From a virus: a stretch of 64,000 bases of DNA. Both the position numbers and the translations under genes were made by a program. The DNA lies in the IMG/VR virus record IMGVR_UViG_3300032896_000001, positions 41,096-105,095 of that record. One strand, written 5' to 3'. Each line of letters begins with the position of its first letter. Position 1 is the stretch's first letter. Of this stretch, positions 41,181-48,419 are shown piece by piece. The notes beneath the pieces are model-generated. The model saw only the letters and a program-made list of their open reading frames with translations, made no database searches and was not told the origin of the DNA.

Positions 41181-41690
41181 ATGTCATCGGATGACGAGCG
41201 ACTCCGCGGCGAGCGGAAGGCGTTCGGCGAGAACCTCCGCGCCGTCCGCGAGCGCCGCGGCACGGGCCAGCGGGAACTCGCCGCGCGCATGGCCGCGCAG
41301 GGCTACCCGTGGCACCAGAACACGGTCACCAGGGTCGAGGCGGGCGACCGGTCCGTCTCCTTCTACGAGGCGATGGCCCTCGCGGCGCTCCTCGGCGTGA
41401 CGACGGACCGGTTCACCTGGTCGGCCCCGGAGGCGGCCGAGCGGGAGATGGCCGCCGCCGCCGCCGCGCGGCTTCGCGGGGCGTGGCGCGAGCTCGCCCT
41501 CGCGAAGGCGCGGCTCGACGACGCCCGCGACGCCGCGGCGCGCACCGCCGAGCGCGGCGCGAAGTCGGAGTTTCCCCGCGTCGCCGAGGCGGCGCGCGGG
41601 ATCGCCGAGGACATCGAGGACTGCACGGCCGAGCTCGCGCTCGCCGAGGCGGACAGGATCAGGGAGCGCGACGAGAAAGGCGGCGGCTGA
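41181..41690 (+). CDS. XRE-family repressor-like protein
   Basis: 169 aa from ATG 41181. The N-terminal HTH (ENLRAVRERRGTGQRELAAR onward, then NTVTRVEAGDRSVSFYEAMA) is of XRE type. The remainder is a long Ala/Arg/Glu-rich helix, probably for dimerisation. No peptidase domain is present. Its TGATG overlaps the integrase start, so repressor and integrase are translationally coupled. The likely role is the immunity repressor. Confidence 0.75.
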   Translation: MSSDDERLRGERKAFGENLRAVRERRGTGQRELAARMAAQGYPWHQNTVTRVEAGDRSVSFYEAMALAALLGVTTDRFTWSAPEAAEREMAAAAAARLRGAWRELALAKARLDDARDAAARTAERGAKSEFPRVAEAARGIAEDIEDCTAELALAEADRIRERDEKGGG

Positions 41691-43375
41691 TGGCGTACGC
41701 GGAGAGAGTGCCGTCCCCGAGGGGCGACTACTGGCGGGGCCGGTACAGGGATGCGGGCGGGGGCTGGGTGACCGTCCGCGACGAGAACGGCGATGTCATC
41801 CGGTTCGCGCTCAAGCAGGACGCGAAGAACGCCGCCGACGACCGCCAGTCCGACGTCCGCAACGGCCGGGTGGCCAAGCCGGCGTCCGAGATGACCTTCG
41901 CCGACTGGGCCGAGGAATGGTACGGGGGGCTGAACCTCGCCTGGTCGACGATGGCGGGGCGCAGGCGCCACCTAGACGATCACCTCCTCAAGGAGTTCGG
42001 CGCGGTGCGCCTGGCCGACATCACCGAGGCGATGATCGGCGCCTGGGAGATGAAAGAGCGCAAGGAGGGCAAGAAGCCCGCCAGCATCGCGACATGGCGC
42101 GGCACCCTTCACACCTGCCTCGAGGACGCGGTGCCCGAGATCATCAGCCAGAACCCGGCGCGCCGGAAGGGGAACCGCGGCAAGCGGGCGGACAAGGGCA
42201 AGGGCCGCGGGCCGGAGAAGCCGTTCACCGACGCCCTCGGCGTGCTCCTTATATCCGAGCGGATGGCGATCCTCACCGGCCAGGACCAGGAGTTCGTGAT
42301 GAGCCAGGCGTCGTTCTGGGGGGCACTCCGCCTAGGCGAGCTCGTCGGCCTCGAGCGGCGGTACCTCCGGACGGAGGGGCTGCGGGTGGAGTGGCAGCTG
42401 CACCAGCTCGACCTCCAGCAGGCGAGGGAGGGCGAGGCCGACGTCGCGGCGACGATGCGGGCGGAGGCGCCCGGGGGCCTCCTGCGCTGCCCGCCGAAGG
42501 ACAACTCGTTCGGCGACGTGATCCTCGCCCCGTTCATGACGGCGATGCTCGACGGGTTCGCGGCGTCCCGCCCGGCCCGCTCGTGCCCGTGCCACGGTCA
42601 CGCCTACCTGTTCCGGGGGTTCGGCGTCCCGTCCGGCGGCCGGGCGCCCGACGGCTCCGTGACGCTGGCCGACCTGGCCGCGATCGCGGGCGTGTCGCCG
42701 ACCACGGCGCGCAAGGCGCTGACGGGCGCGGCCGGGATATCGGCGGTCGTGCGGAAGCGCGTCGAGGAGACCGCGGCCGCGACCGGCTTCGCGCGCCGCC
42801 GCGCGGCGGCCGACCCGGCGTGGCACTGGCGCCGCAGCGCGTTCGAGGCGCTGGTGTCCGCTGCGGCGACCGGCGAGCTCCCCAAGGCCGGCCGGGGGCT
42901 GCCGAAGCGCCCCGTGCCGCTCGGCGGCGAGTGGCCGGGGACGCGGCTGAGGGGGCCGGGCGCGATCAGCCGGGCGACGCTGCGCTGGGAGCCGGTGGCG
43001 CCGGGCCTGACCCCGCACCTGATGGCGCGCCACTCGATGCGCACGCTGATGGAGGAGAAGCGGATCCCGCACATCATGTCCGAGACCCACCTGCGGCACG
43101 ACATCCCCGGGGTGTCGGGGGCCTACCGCCACGTGACCGACAACATGAGGGAGGAGCTCGCCGCGATGATGACCGCGGAGCACGAGAGGGCCCTCGACGC
43201 CCGGCTCGCGATGTCGCCCCGCTCCCCCGTGGCGGTCCTCGACGCGATGCTTCTCGAGCGCTCGGAGGCCCGGAAAATCCGGGCCGTCTCCAGAATCTCA
43301 CCAGAACATGACAATGCGGTAGTTTCCCTCCCGACCGGTACGCGGCCTGACCTGCGGAGGGATGGTCGTGCGTGA
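41690..43375 (+). CDS. int: Tyrosine integrase with an internal LacI-type HTH
   Basis: 561 aa from ATG 41690. The N-terminal arm-binding and core-binding regions run to about residue 175. The catalytic Arg is in FWGALRLGE (R214), box II is TPHLMARHSMRTLMEE (H443/H448), and RHDIPGVSGAYRHV carries H470 and Tyr479. Between R214 and box II, residues 323-371 (VTLADLAAIAGVSPTTARKA, then GISAVVRKRVEETAAATGF) form a LacI-family HTH. Box II also has one residue more than the usual HxLRHT pattern. It integrates and excises phage DNA. Confidence 0.9.
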   Translation: MAYAERVPSPRGDYWRGRYRDAGGGWVTVRDENGDVIRFALKQDAKNAADDRQSDVRNGRVAKPASEMTFADWAEEWYGGLNLAWSTMAGRRRHLDDHLLKEFGAVRLADITEAMIGAWEMKERKEGKKPASIATWRGTLHTCLEDAVPEIISQNPARRKGNRGKRADKGKGRGPEKPFTDALGVLLISERMAILTGQDQEFVMSQASFWGALRLGELVGLERRYLRTEGLRVEWQLHQLDLQQAREGEADVAATMRAEAPGGLLRCPPKDNSFGDVILAPFMTAMLDGFAASRPARSCPCHGHAYLFRGFGVPSGGRAPDGSVTLADLAAIAGVSPTTARKALTGAAGISAVVRKRVEETAAATGFARRRAAADPAWHWRRSAFEALVSAAATGELPKAGRGLPKRPVPLGGEWPGTRLRGPGAISRATLRWEPVAPGLTPHLMARHSMRTLMEEKRIPHIMSETHLRHDIPGVSGAYRHVTDNMREELAAMMTAEHERALDARLAMSPRSPVAVLDAMLLERSEARKIRAVSRISPEHDNAVVSLPTGTRPDLRRDGRA

Positions 43376-43561
43376 GCTACCGAGCCCCTTCGCCAGTACA
43401 AGGGGGTCCGCGAAAAAATCTCGTGCAGTTGTCGCAGGTGACAACGCTGCGTGTTCGGCCGCCCAGGTAGCGGCTGCGCGTTCCGGGGCGTTCCCGTGCG
43501 CTCCGGGGTTCTCCGGGGCGATGTCGTCCCCAGATCGTCCCCAGAATTGGAGCGCACGCGC
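43376..43561 (+). other. attP candidate region
   Basis: No gene is visible in these 186 bp. They contain the inverted repeat GTTGTC GCAGGT GACAAC (43428-43445), two tandem 11-bp TCGTCCCCAGA units (43524-43545), and three TCCGGGG clusters (43474-43520). Placement directly after the integrase and the arm-type repeats suits a phage attachment site, but the core sequence cannot be identified without the host. Confidence 0.45.
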
Positions 43562-43996
43562 GTGACGCGAGTGACGACGAGCCGCGAGGTGCCCGCGTGC
43601 TGGACATGGCCGGCCCCGACGGCGGAGGCCCTGGAGAAGGTCCGCCGCCGGATGGTCGCCGACGCCGAGCAGGACGGCGTCGGCTGGCGCCCCAGCCCCC
43701 AGGACGTCCGCTGGGAACTGATGGATCAGTGGAAGCGCGGCCGGTGCGCGATATGCGGCCGGCGCACAGGCAGGCTGATCGAGGATCATGATCACGAAAC
43801 CGGGCTGTTCCGGGGCTGGCTATGCCGGGCCTGCAACACCTGCGAAGGGTATGCAGGGGACCGCGAGCCCTTCGCCGCGTACCGTGAGCGGAGCCCGGCC
43901 ATCATCTTTAACCTCAAGTCGCAGTACTCCAACCTCTACGCCTGGGGGTCCTCGACGAACGTCACGCCTCCCGCATCTTCTCCGGGTCAGCGATGA
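43562..43996 (+). CDS. Recombination endonuclease VII-like protein
   Basis: 144 aa from GTG 43562 (GTG 43571 is also possible). The core RCAICGRRTGRLIEDHDHET and GLFRGWLCRACNTCEGYAGD matches endonuclease VII: CxxC, DHDH, and RG.LC..CN. It resolves branched DNA during packaging or homologous recombination. It is the only rightward gene between the integrase and the leftward right arm; the last 35 bp overlap the end of the next gene. Confidence 0.85.
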   Translation: MTRVTTSREVPACWTWPAPTAEALEKVRRRMVADAEQDGVGWRPSPQDVRWELMDQWKRGRCAICGRRTGRLIEDHDHETGLFRGWLCRACNTCEGYAGDREPFAAYRERSPAIIFNLKSQYSNLYAWGSSTNVTPPASSPGQR

Positions 43997-44225
43997 ACGA
44001 CCCCCCGTACGTCGAGTACTCGGCGGTCCAGTAGATCTGGACGACATTGCGCCCGCGGTCGTCGGTCCACCAGGCGCGGACGTCGACCGGGTGCCACTGC
44101 TTGTCGCCGAAGAGGAACTCCCACCCGGTCTCGCTCTCGTCCCGGTGCCAGCCGGTGTCACGGCGGGTCGTGTCGCGGGACAGCGCCACCTCGAGGGCGG
44201 GGGAGTTCCTCGGGCTCGGCGGCAT
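43962..44225 (-). CDS. Hypothetical protein
   Basis: 87 aa from ATG 44225. The fold suggests a small beta domain (GWEFLFGDKQWHPVDVRAWW, then GGSFIADPEKM). It ends inside the 3' end of the endonuclease VII gene and closes the leftward right-arm operon. Role unknown. Confidence 0.65.
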   Translation of the reverse strand: MPPSPRNSPALEVALSRDTTRRDTGWHRDESETGWEFLFGDKQWHPVDVRAWWTDDRGRNVVQIYWTAEYSTYGGSFIADPEKMREA

Positions 44226-44235
44226 GAGAGTAGGT

Positions 44236-44580
44236 CTACCCAGCTAATTGCCAGCCGGTGACAGGTAATTGCGGTGCTGACGCCCGGACGACGCGCCTGG
44301 CAAGGGCGGCAAGCTGCGAGTCCCCGCGCCATGAGTCGTCACCCGGTTCCCACGGCTGCGTGTAGCCGCTGACCGGGGAGCCGGAGTGCGCGTGAACGCC
44401 GGGGCTGCAGATGTTGCGATCGGCCGGCACGCGCCAGCGGTCGCCCTGGTCGGTGTCCTCGTTGTGGCAGCACTCGATCAGGGGGCAGAGGCAGAGCAGG
44501 CCGAGGTGGCGGTCAACGCCTGTTGCGTCGCGGAACCGGCGGTTGTCGATCAGGTCCGACCAGCGATGATGCCCGCTCAC
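44236..44580 (-). CDS. Hypothetical protein with Cys cluster
   Basis: 114 aa from GTG 44580 (GTGA overlap with the previous stop). CLCPLIECCHNEDTDQGDRW contains a probable metal-binding site; the rest is mixed. It is coupled to the gene at 44577. Role unknown. Confidence 0.62.
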   Translation of the reverse strand: MSGHHRWSDLIDNRRFRDATGVDRHLGLLCLCPLIECCHNEDTDQGDRWRVPADRNICSPGVHAHSGSPVSGYTQPWEPGDDSWRGDSQLAALARRVVRASAPQLPVTGWQLAG

Positions 44581-45011
44581 CGCTCGGACTCGTTCTGCTT
44601 GATGTGGTGCGCGGCGGCGATCCACCAGGCGGCGTCGCGGTCACTGGCCGCAGACCGCTCGGCCTCGGTGCAGCAGGCGTCGTAGAGCGCGGCGACGGGC
44701 GGTTCCATGCCCTTGTAGCACGGCTTCTGCGGTCGGAGCCCCCGCTTCCTCGCGGCGAACAGGTGCCCGAGCTCGTACTCGGCGCGCAGCGGCTTCAGGT
44801 CGTCGAGGGTCCTCCGCAGGAGCGGCACGTCGGCGACCATGATCTCCTCGAAGTCGGCGGTCGCCCAGTGGAACAGGTCATTGCACTCGGCGAACAGCCG
44901 CGTCTCGCGGTTCGCGCCCGGGGTCATGTCGACTCGCCAGATGAGCGCGGCCTCGAAGTCCTCGGCCTCGGCGAAGAGGGCGAAGACCTCAGCGGCCTCG
45001 TACGGCGTCAT
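44577..45011 (-). CDS. Hypothetical acidic protein
   Basis: 144 aa from ATG 45011. It begins TPYEAAEVFALFAEAEDFEA and ends with a helical, Ala-rich segment containing CCTEAERSAASDRDAAWW. It is the first gene after the 360-bp noncoding stretch, so a promoter may lie just upstream. No family is recognised. Confidence 0.68.
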   Translation of the reverse strand: MTPYEAAEVFALFAEAEDFEAALIWRVDMTPGANRETRLFAECNDLFHWATADFEEIMVADVPLLRRTLDDLKPLRAEYELGHLFAARKRGLRPQKPCYKGMEPPVAALYDACCTEAERSAASDRDAAWWIAAAHHIKQNESER

Positions 45012-45371
45012 GATCCGAGCGTAGCCCCGGAAAGCGCGGACCCGGCAGCCAAGGGGCCTGCCGGGTCCGGCACTGTCACGGGGCGCGGCGGCGGCTGGCC
45101 AGGTGCCGCCCGCGGCTTCAGGTCACCGCGCCCCGCTGCCCGGGACCTGGCCGCGCCGCGCAGTGGTGCGGCGCGCGGCGTTGTCCGGCGGTTCCCGGGC
45201 CGTTCTTTACGTAGCGCGGCGCCGGGCCAGAGTGATCCGGCCCGGCGCCGCTTCTCCATGGCGGGGAGGCAGGGAGCGAACTGTCTCAGCCGTCGCCGCT
45301 GGCCGGCTCGCCCTACGCCGGCGATCCCGTCCCTGTGCGCCATCCCCTTATTGGGAAGCCCGCAGGTGATC
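45012..45371. other. Noncoding stretch with two perfect hairpins
   Basis: No convincing gene in 360 bp. GGACCCGGCAG (45038-45048) pairs with CTGCCGGGTCC (45058-45068). GCGGCGCCGGGCC (45216-45228) pairs with GGCCCGGCGCCGC (45239-45251), a perfect 13-bp stem with a 10-nt loop. Both could be terminators or structured RNA elements in the leftward transcript; short open frames here look antisense or random. Confidence 0.6.
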
Positions 45372-45689
45372 CTAGCCGACGCGCAGCCGCCCGCATTCGC
45401 GTGCCTCGAACATGACGGTGATCCCCTTGGCCTTCGCCTGCCGTCCGAAGCAGGCGGGGCACAAGATCCCGTGCAGCGACCCGTGGGCCTCCGCGTACAG
45501 GTCGTCGGGCGCTCTCCAGAGCGGGAACTTGCGCCCGCAGTCCTGGCAGTGCTCGCCTATCTCGAACAGCGGGTGGAGGACGAAGTCCGCCCACCACAGG
45601 CGCAGCAGCCCGGCGGGCGACGTCGGCTTGCGGCCGGTCCGGATCGCCCATCGCAGGCGGCCGAGCGCGCCGGGCTTGACCGCGGTCAC
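45372..45689 (-). CDS. Hypothetical zinc-ribbon protein
   Basis: 105 aa from GTG 45689 (GTGA overlap). It has CQDCGRKFPLWRAP, then CPACFGRQAKAKG, two CxxC knuckles forming a probable zinc ribbon, with an N-terminal Trp-rich helical segment (LLRLWWADFVLHPLFEIGEH). Role unknown. Confidence 0.68.
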   Translation of the reverse strand: MTAVKPGALGRLRWAIRTGRKPTSPAGLLRLWWADFVLHPLFEIGEHCQDCGRKFPLWRAPDDLYAEAHGSLHGILCPACFGRQAKAKGITVMFEARECGRLRVG

Positions 45690-45901
45690 CCGGCCGGCTG
45701 GCCGAACCGGTCGAACTCCCCGTTCCTGACCCCGCCGATGAAGGCACGCATCTCGTCCGGCGTGAAGCGCAGGACCGGGCCCTGCGGATCCCGGCTGTTG
45801 CGGACTCCGACGACGCTGCCGCCGAGGTCGGCCACCTCCACGCACGTGCCCGCCCCGGAGTCGCTCAGCGTGCTTTTCACCCACTCGGCCCCGCCGCTCA
45901 C
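45686..45901 (-). CDS. DUF397 protein
   Basis: 71 aa from GTG 45901. The DUF397 signature WVKSTLSDSGAGTCVEVADL, then VRNSRDPQGPVLRFTPDEM and FIGGVRNGEFDRF, is intact. In actinomycetes these small acidic proteins usually sit next to XRE regulators such as WhiJ and modulate them. Two paralogues lie in tandem here, coupled by GTGA. Confidence 0.88.
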   Translation of the reverse strand: MSGGAEWVKSTLSDSGAGTCVEVADLGGSVVGVRNSRDPQGPVLRFTPDEMRAFIGGVRNGEFDRFGQPAG

Positions 45902-46191
45902 CCCGCGCTCGCGAACCGGTCGAACTCGCCGAGACGGACGCCGCCGATGAACGCGTCCCACTCGGCGGGGGTGAAGGACAGCGTGCCGCCTTCGGGGTCC
46001 CTGCTGTTGCGGACGAGGATCGCGCCGGTTTCCAGGCCCGCCACCTCCACGCAGGCGCCGACGGCGACGCTCCGCGAGCTTTTGACCCACGCGACTTCGA
46101 CGCAGTTTCCGTTGGCGAAGCTGAGAGAGCTCTTGATCCACTCCGGGCCCGACTGTTGCATGACGCTGCCTCCGTTGTTCCGATTTGCCAT
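45898..46191 (-). CDS. DUF397 protein with duplicated N-terminal motif
   Basis: 97 aa from ATG 46191. WIKSSLSFANGNCVEVA is followed at once by WVKSSRSVAVGACVEVAGL, so the first DUF397 strand-turn-strand element is present twice. The rest (VRNSRDPEGGTLSFTPAEWD, FIGGVRLGEFDRF) is canonical. Upstream genes encode a 27-aa basic peptide and a 51-aa peptide. It could act with a host or phage XRE regulator. Confidence 0.85.
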   Translation of the reverse strand: MANRNNGGSVMQQSGPEWIKSSLSFANGNCVEVAWVKSSRSVAVGACVEVAGLETGAILVRNSRDPEGGTLSFTPAEWDAFIGGVRLGEFDRFASAG

Positions 46192-46197
46192 CTTTGA

Positions 46198-46281
46198 CTA
46201 CTTATTGTTCCCGAATCGTTTCCCTCTGTACAGGTCGCGGAGCCAGCGGGCGAGGCGCTTCACCGGAGCCACTGCTCCCAT
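46198..46281 (-). CDS. 27-aa basic peptide
   Basis: ATG 46281 with a good GGAGG upstream; the peptide is MGAVAPVKRLARWLRDLYRG plus seven residues ending NNK. GTG 46263, which overlaps the previous stop, is an alternative start. An amphipathic Arg/Leu helix is predicted. It sits directly before the DUF397 pair. Too short for homology assessment by eye. Confidence 0.45.
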   Translation of the reverse strand: MGAVAPVKRLARWLRDLYRGKRFGNNK

Positions 46282-46415
46282 AGATCGGGCCTCCAGATGG
46301 TTGTCGGAGTCGGGTAGCCGGTCATGGTGGGCGCGCAGACGACCGTCACCGTGATCCCCGATGTGCGGGTCACGGATTCGGCGAGCGGCCGGCCCTCGTC
46401 CTGGTTATCCGCCAT
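46260..46415 (-). CDS. 51-aa peptide
   Basis: ATG 46415 overlaps the end of the RHH gene (46405) by 11 bp. The product (MADNQDEGRPLAESVTRTSG onward) ends DLWEQWLR. It sits between the RHH protein and the basic peptide, in the cassette leading to the DUF397 genes. Role unknown. Confidence 0.5.
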   Translation of the reverse strand: MADNQDEGRPLAESVTRTSGITVTVVCAPTMTGYPTPTTIWRPDLWEQWLR

Positions 46416-46623
46416 TGCCGCCGCCCTCCGTTTTCCGCCCGCAGGTCGGGCAGATGCCCAGCACCATCATCGCGCCCCGGCGGAGCACGTCGCTGACCGA
46501 CTCGCCGTTCTCGTCCGCGAGTTGCCGCAGTGCCGTCACCACATCGCCGGGAAGCCGGAAAGAGGTCATCTCGCCGCGCCCCTTTCCCGTCGCCGGGCTC
46601 GCGTCATTCGCAGGCTGGGTCAT
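46405..46623 (-). CDS. Ribbon-helix-helix protein with C-terminal zinc knuckle
   Basis: 72 aa from ATG 46623. MTSFRLPGDVVTALRQLADE, then GESVSDVLRRGAMMVLG, is a CopG/Arc-type RHH module, and CPTCG follows at the C-terminus. It overlaps the next small gene and probably regulates transcription within the right arm or of its own operon. Confidence 0.72.
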   Translation of the reverse strand: MTQPANDASPATGKGRGEMTSFRLPGDVVTALRQLADENGESVSDVLRRGAMMVLGICPTCGRKTEGGGNGG

Positions 46624-46852
46624 CGGCCGCCTCCGGGTCGTCACGAAACGAGCGCCAGTCAACCTCGAGCCACGCCAGTCCCCGGCCCTCGCTGACCTCG
46701 GCCACGACCGCGTCGGCCATGATGCCGTCGAACGGCTCCACCGCGAGTACCTTGTCACCAGCGGCGACGGGGCCGCTGGCCTTCGCAAGGTGCCCGTATG
46801 CACGGCCGTTGCGGTCGCGCTCGTTGAAGTCGACGGGGATTCGGACGGTCAC
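46604..46852 (-). CDS. Hypothetical protein
   Basis: 82 aa from GTG 46852 (GTGA overlap). It is strand-rich (VTVRIPVDFNERDRNGRAYG; GDKVLAVEPFDGIMADAVVA). It could be a small OB-like or SH3-like fold. No family is recognised. Confidence 0.62.
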   Translation of the reverse strand: MTVRIPVDFNERDRNGRAYGHLAKASGPVAAGDKVLAVEPFDGIMADAVVAEVSEGRGLAWLEVDWRSFRDDPEAADDPACE

Positions 46853-47187
46853 GTCCCGGCCTCTTCTCGCCTGAGCCAGTCCACGGCCTTCGCCAGCGCG
46901 TCGCCGGGGCTCACGCCGAGCATGACTCGCCACGTCACCGTCCCCGACCTCCGGAACTGAAGGTGGTACGGCTCAAGGTAGTCGGCCGGCGTGGAGGCGC
47001 GGGCGAGCTCGAACTCCTGCCGGGCTTCGTCGAGCAGCCAGCGGAGGTTCCCGGCGAGCGCCCGCGCCTCGCAGGCCTCCGGGTCGTGAACCCGCTGCGC
47101 CGGCAGGGCGTGAGCCTCGTGGCATCCCCAGCCGTTGATCTCGCAGTCCTCATCGCAGGGCGTGGGGCAGCGGTAGGGATCGGTCAC
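46849..47187 (-). CDS. Hypothetical protein with Cys-rich N-terminus
   Basis: 112 aa from GTG 47187 (GTGA overlap with the HIT gene). CPTPCDEDCEINGWGCHEAH is the N-terminal Cys cluster; then a long helix (RWLLDEARQEFELARAS) and a small domain follow. Role unknown. Confidence 0.64.
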   Translation of the reverse strand: MTDPYRCPTPCDEDCEINGWGCHEAHALPAQRVHDPEACEARALAGNLRWLLDEARQEFELARASTPADYLEPYHLQFRRSGTVTWRVMLGVSPGDALAKAVDWLRREEAGT

Positions 47188-47720
47188 CGTCCCTCCCGTT
47201 GCGCCTTCAGGAGCTCAGCCGGCCGCCACATGCGGTAGACCTCGATCCCATGGGCGGCCATCCACTCGGCCACCTCCTCCTCGCGCCCGTTCGGCAGGTA
47301 TGCGGCGATGTCCCACAGGTCATGATGCTCGGAGTCGGTGAGCCGCATGCGCTCGTCGAGCTCGCCGAACACCGGCTCCTGCCGGTCGTCCTGGCCGGTC
47401 CACGGGAGGGCGTAGCCGTCGTGCTTCAGCCTCGGCAGCAGATGCCAGTGGAGATGGAAAACGGATTGCGTGGCCTCAGGTCCGCGCGAGGTGATCAGGT
47501 TGAGCGCGCCGAGACCATGGCGCCCCGCCCACTCCGACGCGAACCGCACGGCCATCGCGGTCACCATCGGGTCCTCGATCGCGTCGGCGACGTGGACCCT
47601 CGGGACGAACAGCCGGTGGCCCGGGCCGACGGGCTTCAACGGGCGGAACGTCACCGCGAACGCGTCGCCGTCGTCGAACTCGCCGCGCTCGACCCGGCCG
47701 CAGAACACGCAGTCGGTCAT
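47184..47720 (-). CDS. HIT-family (histidine triad) protein
   Basis: 178 aa from ATG 47720. CVFCGRVERGEF, then GHRLFVPRVHV and the triad HLHWH (residues 89-93), define the HIT superfamily, which hydrolyses or transfers nucleotide phosphoramidates. Phage copies may act in nucleotide metabolism or defence against host nucleotide signals. It is coupled to genes on both sides. Confidence 0.88.
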   Translation of the reverse strand: MTDCVFCGRVERGEFDDGDAFAVTFRPLKPVGPGHRLFVPRVHVADAIEDPMVTAMAVRFASEWAGRHGLGALNLITSRGPEATQSVFHLHWHLLPRLKHDGYALPWTGQDDRQEPVFGELDERMRLTDSEHHDLWDIAAYLPNGREEEVAEWMAAHGIEVYRMWRPAELLKAQREGR

Positions 47721-47847
47721 AATGACGCCCCCTTGTTGTCGGTGCTGGTTTCCGCCGCCGCCGGCGCGTACCCTGCCCGCTCGGCGAGGATCCGCGCTCC
47801 GGCGAGAGCAGCGCCCGCAGCAGCGCCGCGTACCGGTCCTCAGCCAT
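47717..47847 (-). pseudogene. Small gene split by a frame shift before the HIT gene
   Basis: ATG 47847 (ATGGCTGA overlap with the previous stop) starts MAEDRYAALLRALL. Its frame misses its stop, but the frame beginning near 47805 reads AGARILAERAGYAPAAAETS, then NKGASL, and ends in an ATGA with the HIT start. The two edges match the overlap style of this operon, so one base is probably missing or extra near 47805. Confidence 0.4.
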
Positions 47848-48232
47848 GATCGGCCTCCGTCCCGGCTGGCGGCAGGATGCGGGCCGTGATCTCCAGCCGC
47901 GTCCCCTCCGGCCAGTCACTTGCGAACGCCATGAACCCGGGGCCGTCGACCTTGCCGGACAGCAGGAGCCAGAACGGCGCGGCCCACATCAAGGGAGACT
48001 CCCACCTTGACGCGTTCGGGCGCGGAACGGCCGTCATGACGCTGGTGATCTCCACCCGCTCCGGGCCGAGCACCTCGCCCGGCCTGGAATGCCGGACGCA
48101 CTTCCACGGCCTCGCCTGCTGGTCCCTGACCGAGGCGGCCTCATCGCGGCGCGTCTCGTGATGGTAGACGATCTTCTCCGGGCAGGGCCGCTCGGCGCAG
48201 AGGATCGTCTGGCGGTAGTCACCCCTCGGCAT
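47840..48232 (-). CDS. Hypothetical protein
   Basis: 130 aa from ATG 48232. The N-terminal half contains CAERPCPEKIVYHHET (possible zinc site) and the C-terminal half is strand-rich, with WPEGTRLEITARILP. Overlaps neighbours by 8 and 14 bp. Role unknown. Confidence 0.65.
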   Translation of the reverse strand: MPRGDYRQTILCAERPCPEKIVYHHETRRDEAASVRDQQARPWKCVRHSRPGEVLGPERVEITSVMTAVPRPNASRWESPLMWAAPFWLLLSGKVDGPGFMAFASDWPEGTRLEITARILPPAGTEADHG

Positions 48233-48419
48233 CGCCGGCCTCCTCCCCGGTCAGCTCGGCGAGCGCCCCCCGGGCGTCCTCCAGATCCTCGGGCGCATCA
48301 GGGTGGGCGCACGCCTCCAGATGCGCGATGAACGCCCGGAGAGCCGAGACCGGATCGGGCCGCCCGTCATCATCGGCGCCGCACACGCACCGGTAGCCGT
48401 GGATCCCGCTGTCAGCCAC
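48219..48419 (-). CDS. Hypothetical small protein
   Basis: 66 aa from GTG 48419 (GTGGCTGA overlap). It has YRCVCGADDDGRPDPVSALR and CAHPDAPEDLEDARGALAEL, a C..C pair and a His/Cys near the helix: a possible zinc site. The C-terminus is acidic. Confidence 0.62.
   Translation of the reverse strand: MADSGIHGYRCVCGADDDGRPDPVSALRAFIAHLEACAHPDAPEDLEDARGALAELTGEEAGDAEG

Noticed and set aside
41690-43375. Serine integrase
   Set aside because: The Arg, His/Arg and Tyr boxes of tyrosine recombinases are present; no serine-recombinase N-terminal motif is seen.
45103-45369. Rightward ORF in the noncoding stretch
   Set aside because: It has no ribosome site, its translation is Arg/Pro/Ala-rich, and it spans the perfect hairpin.
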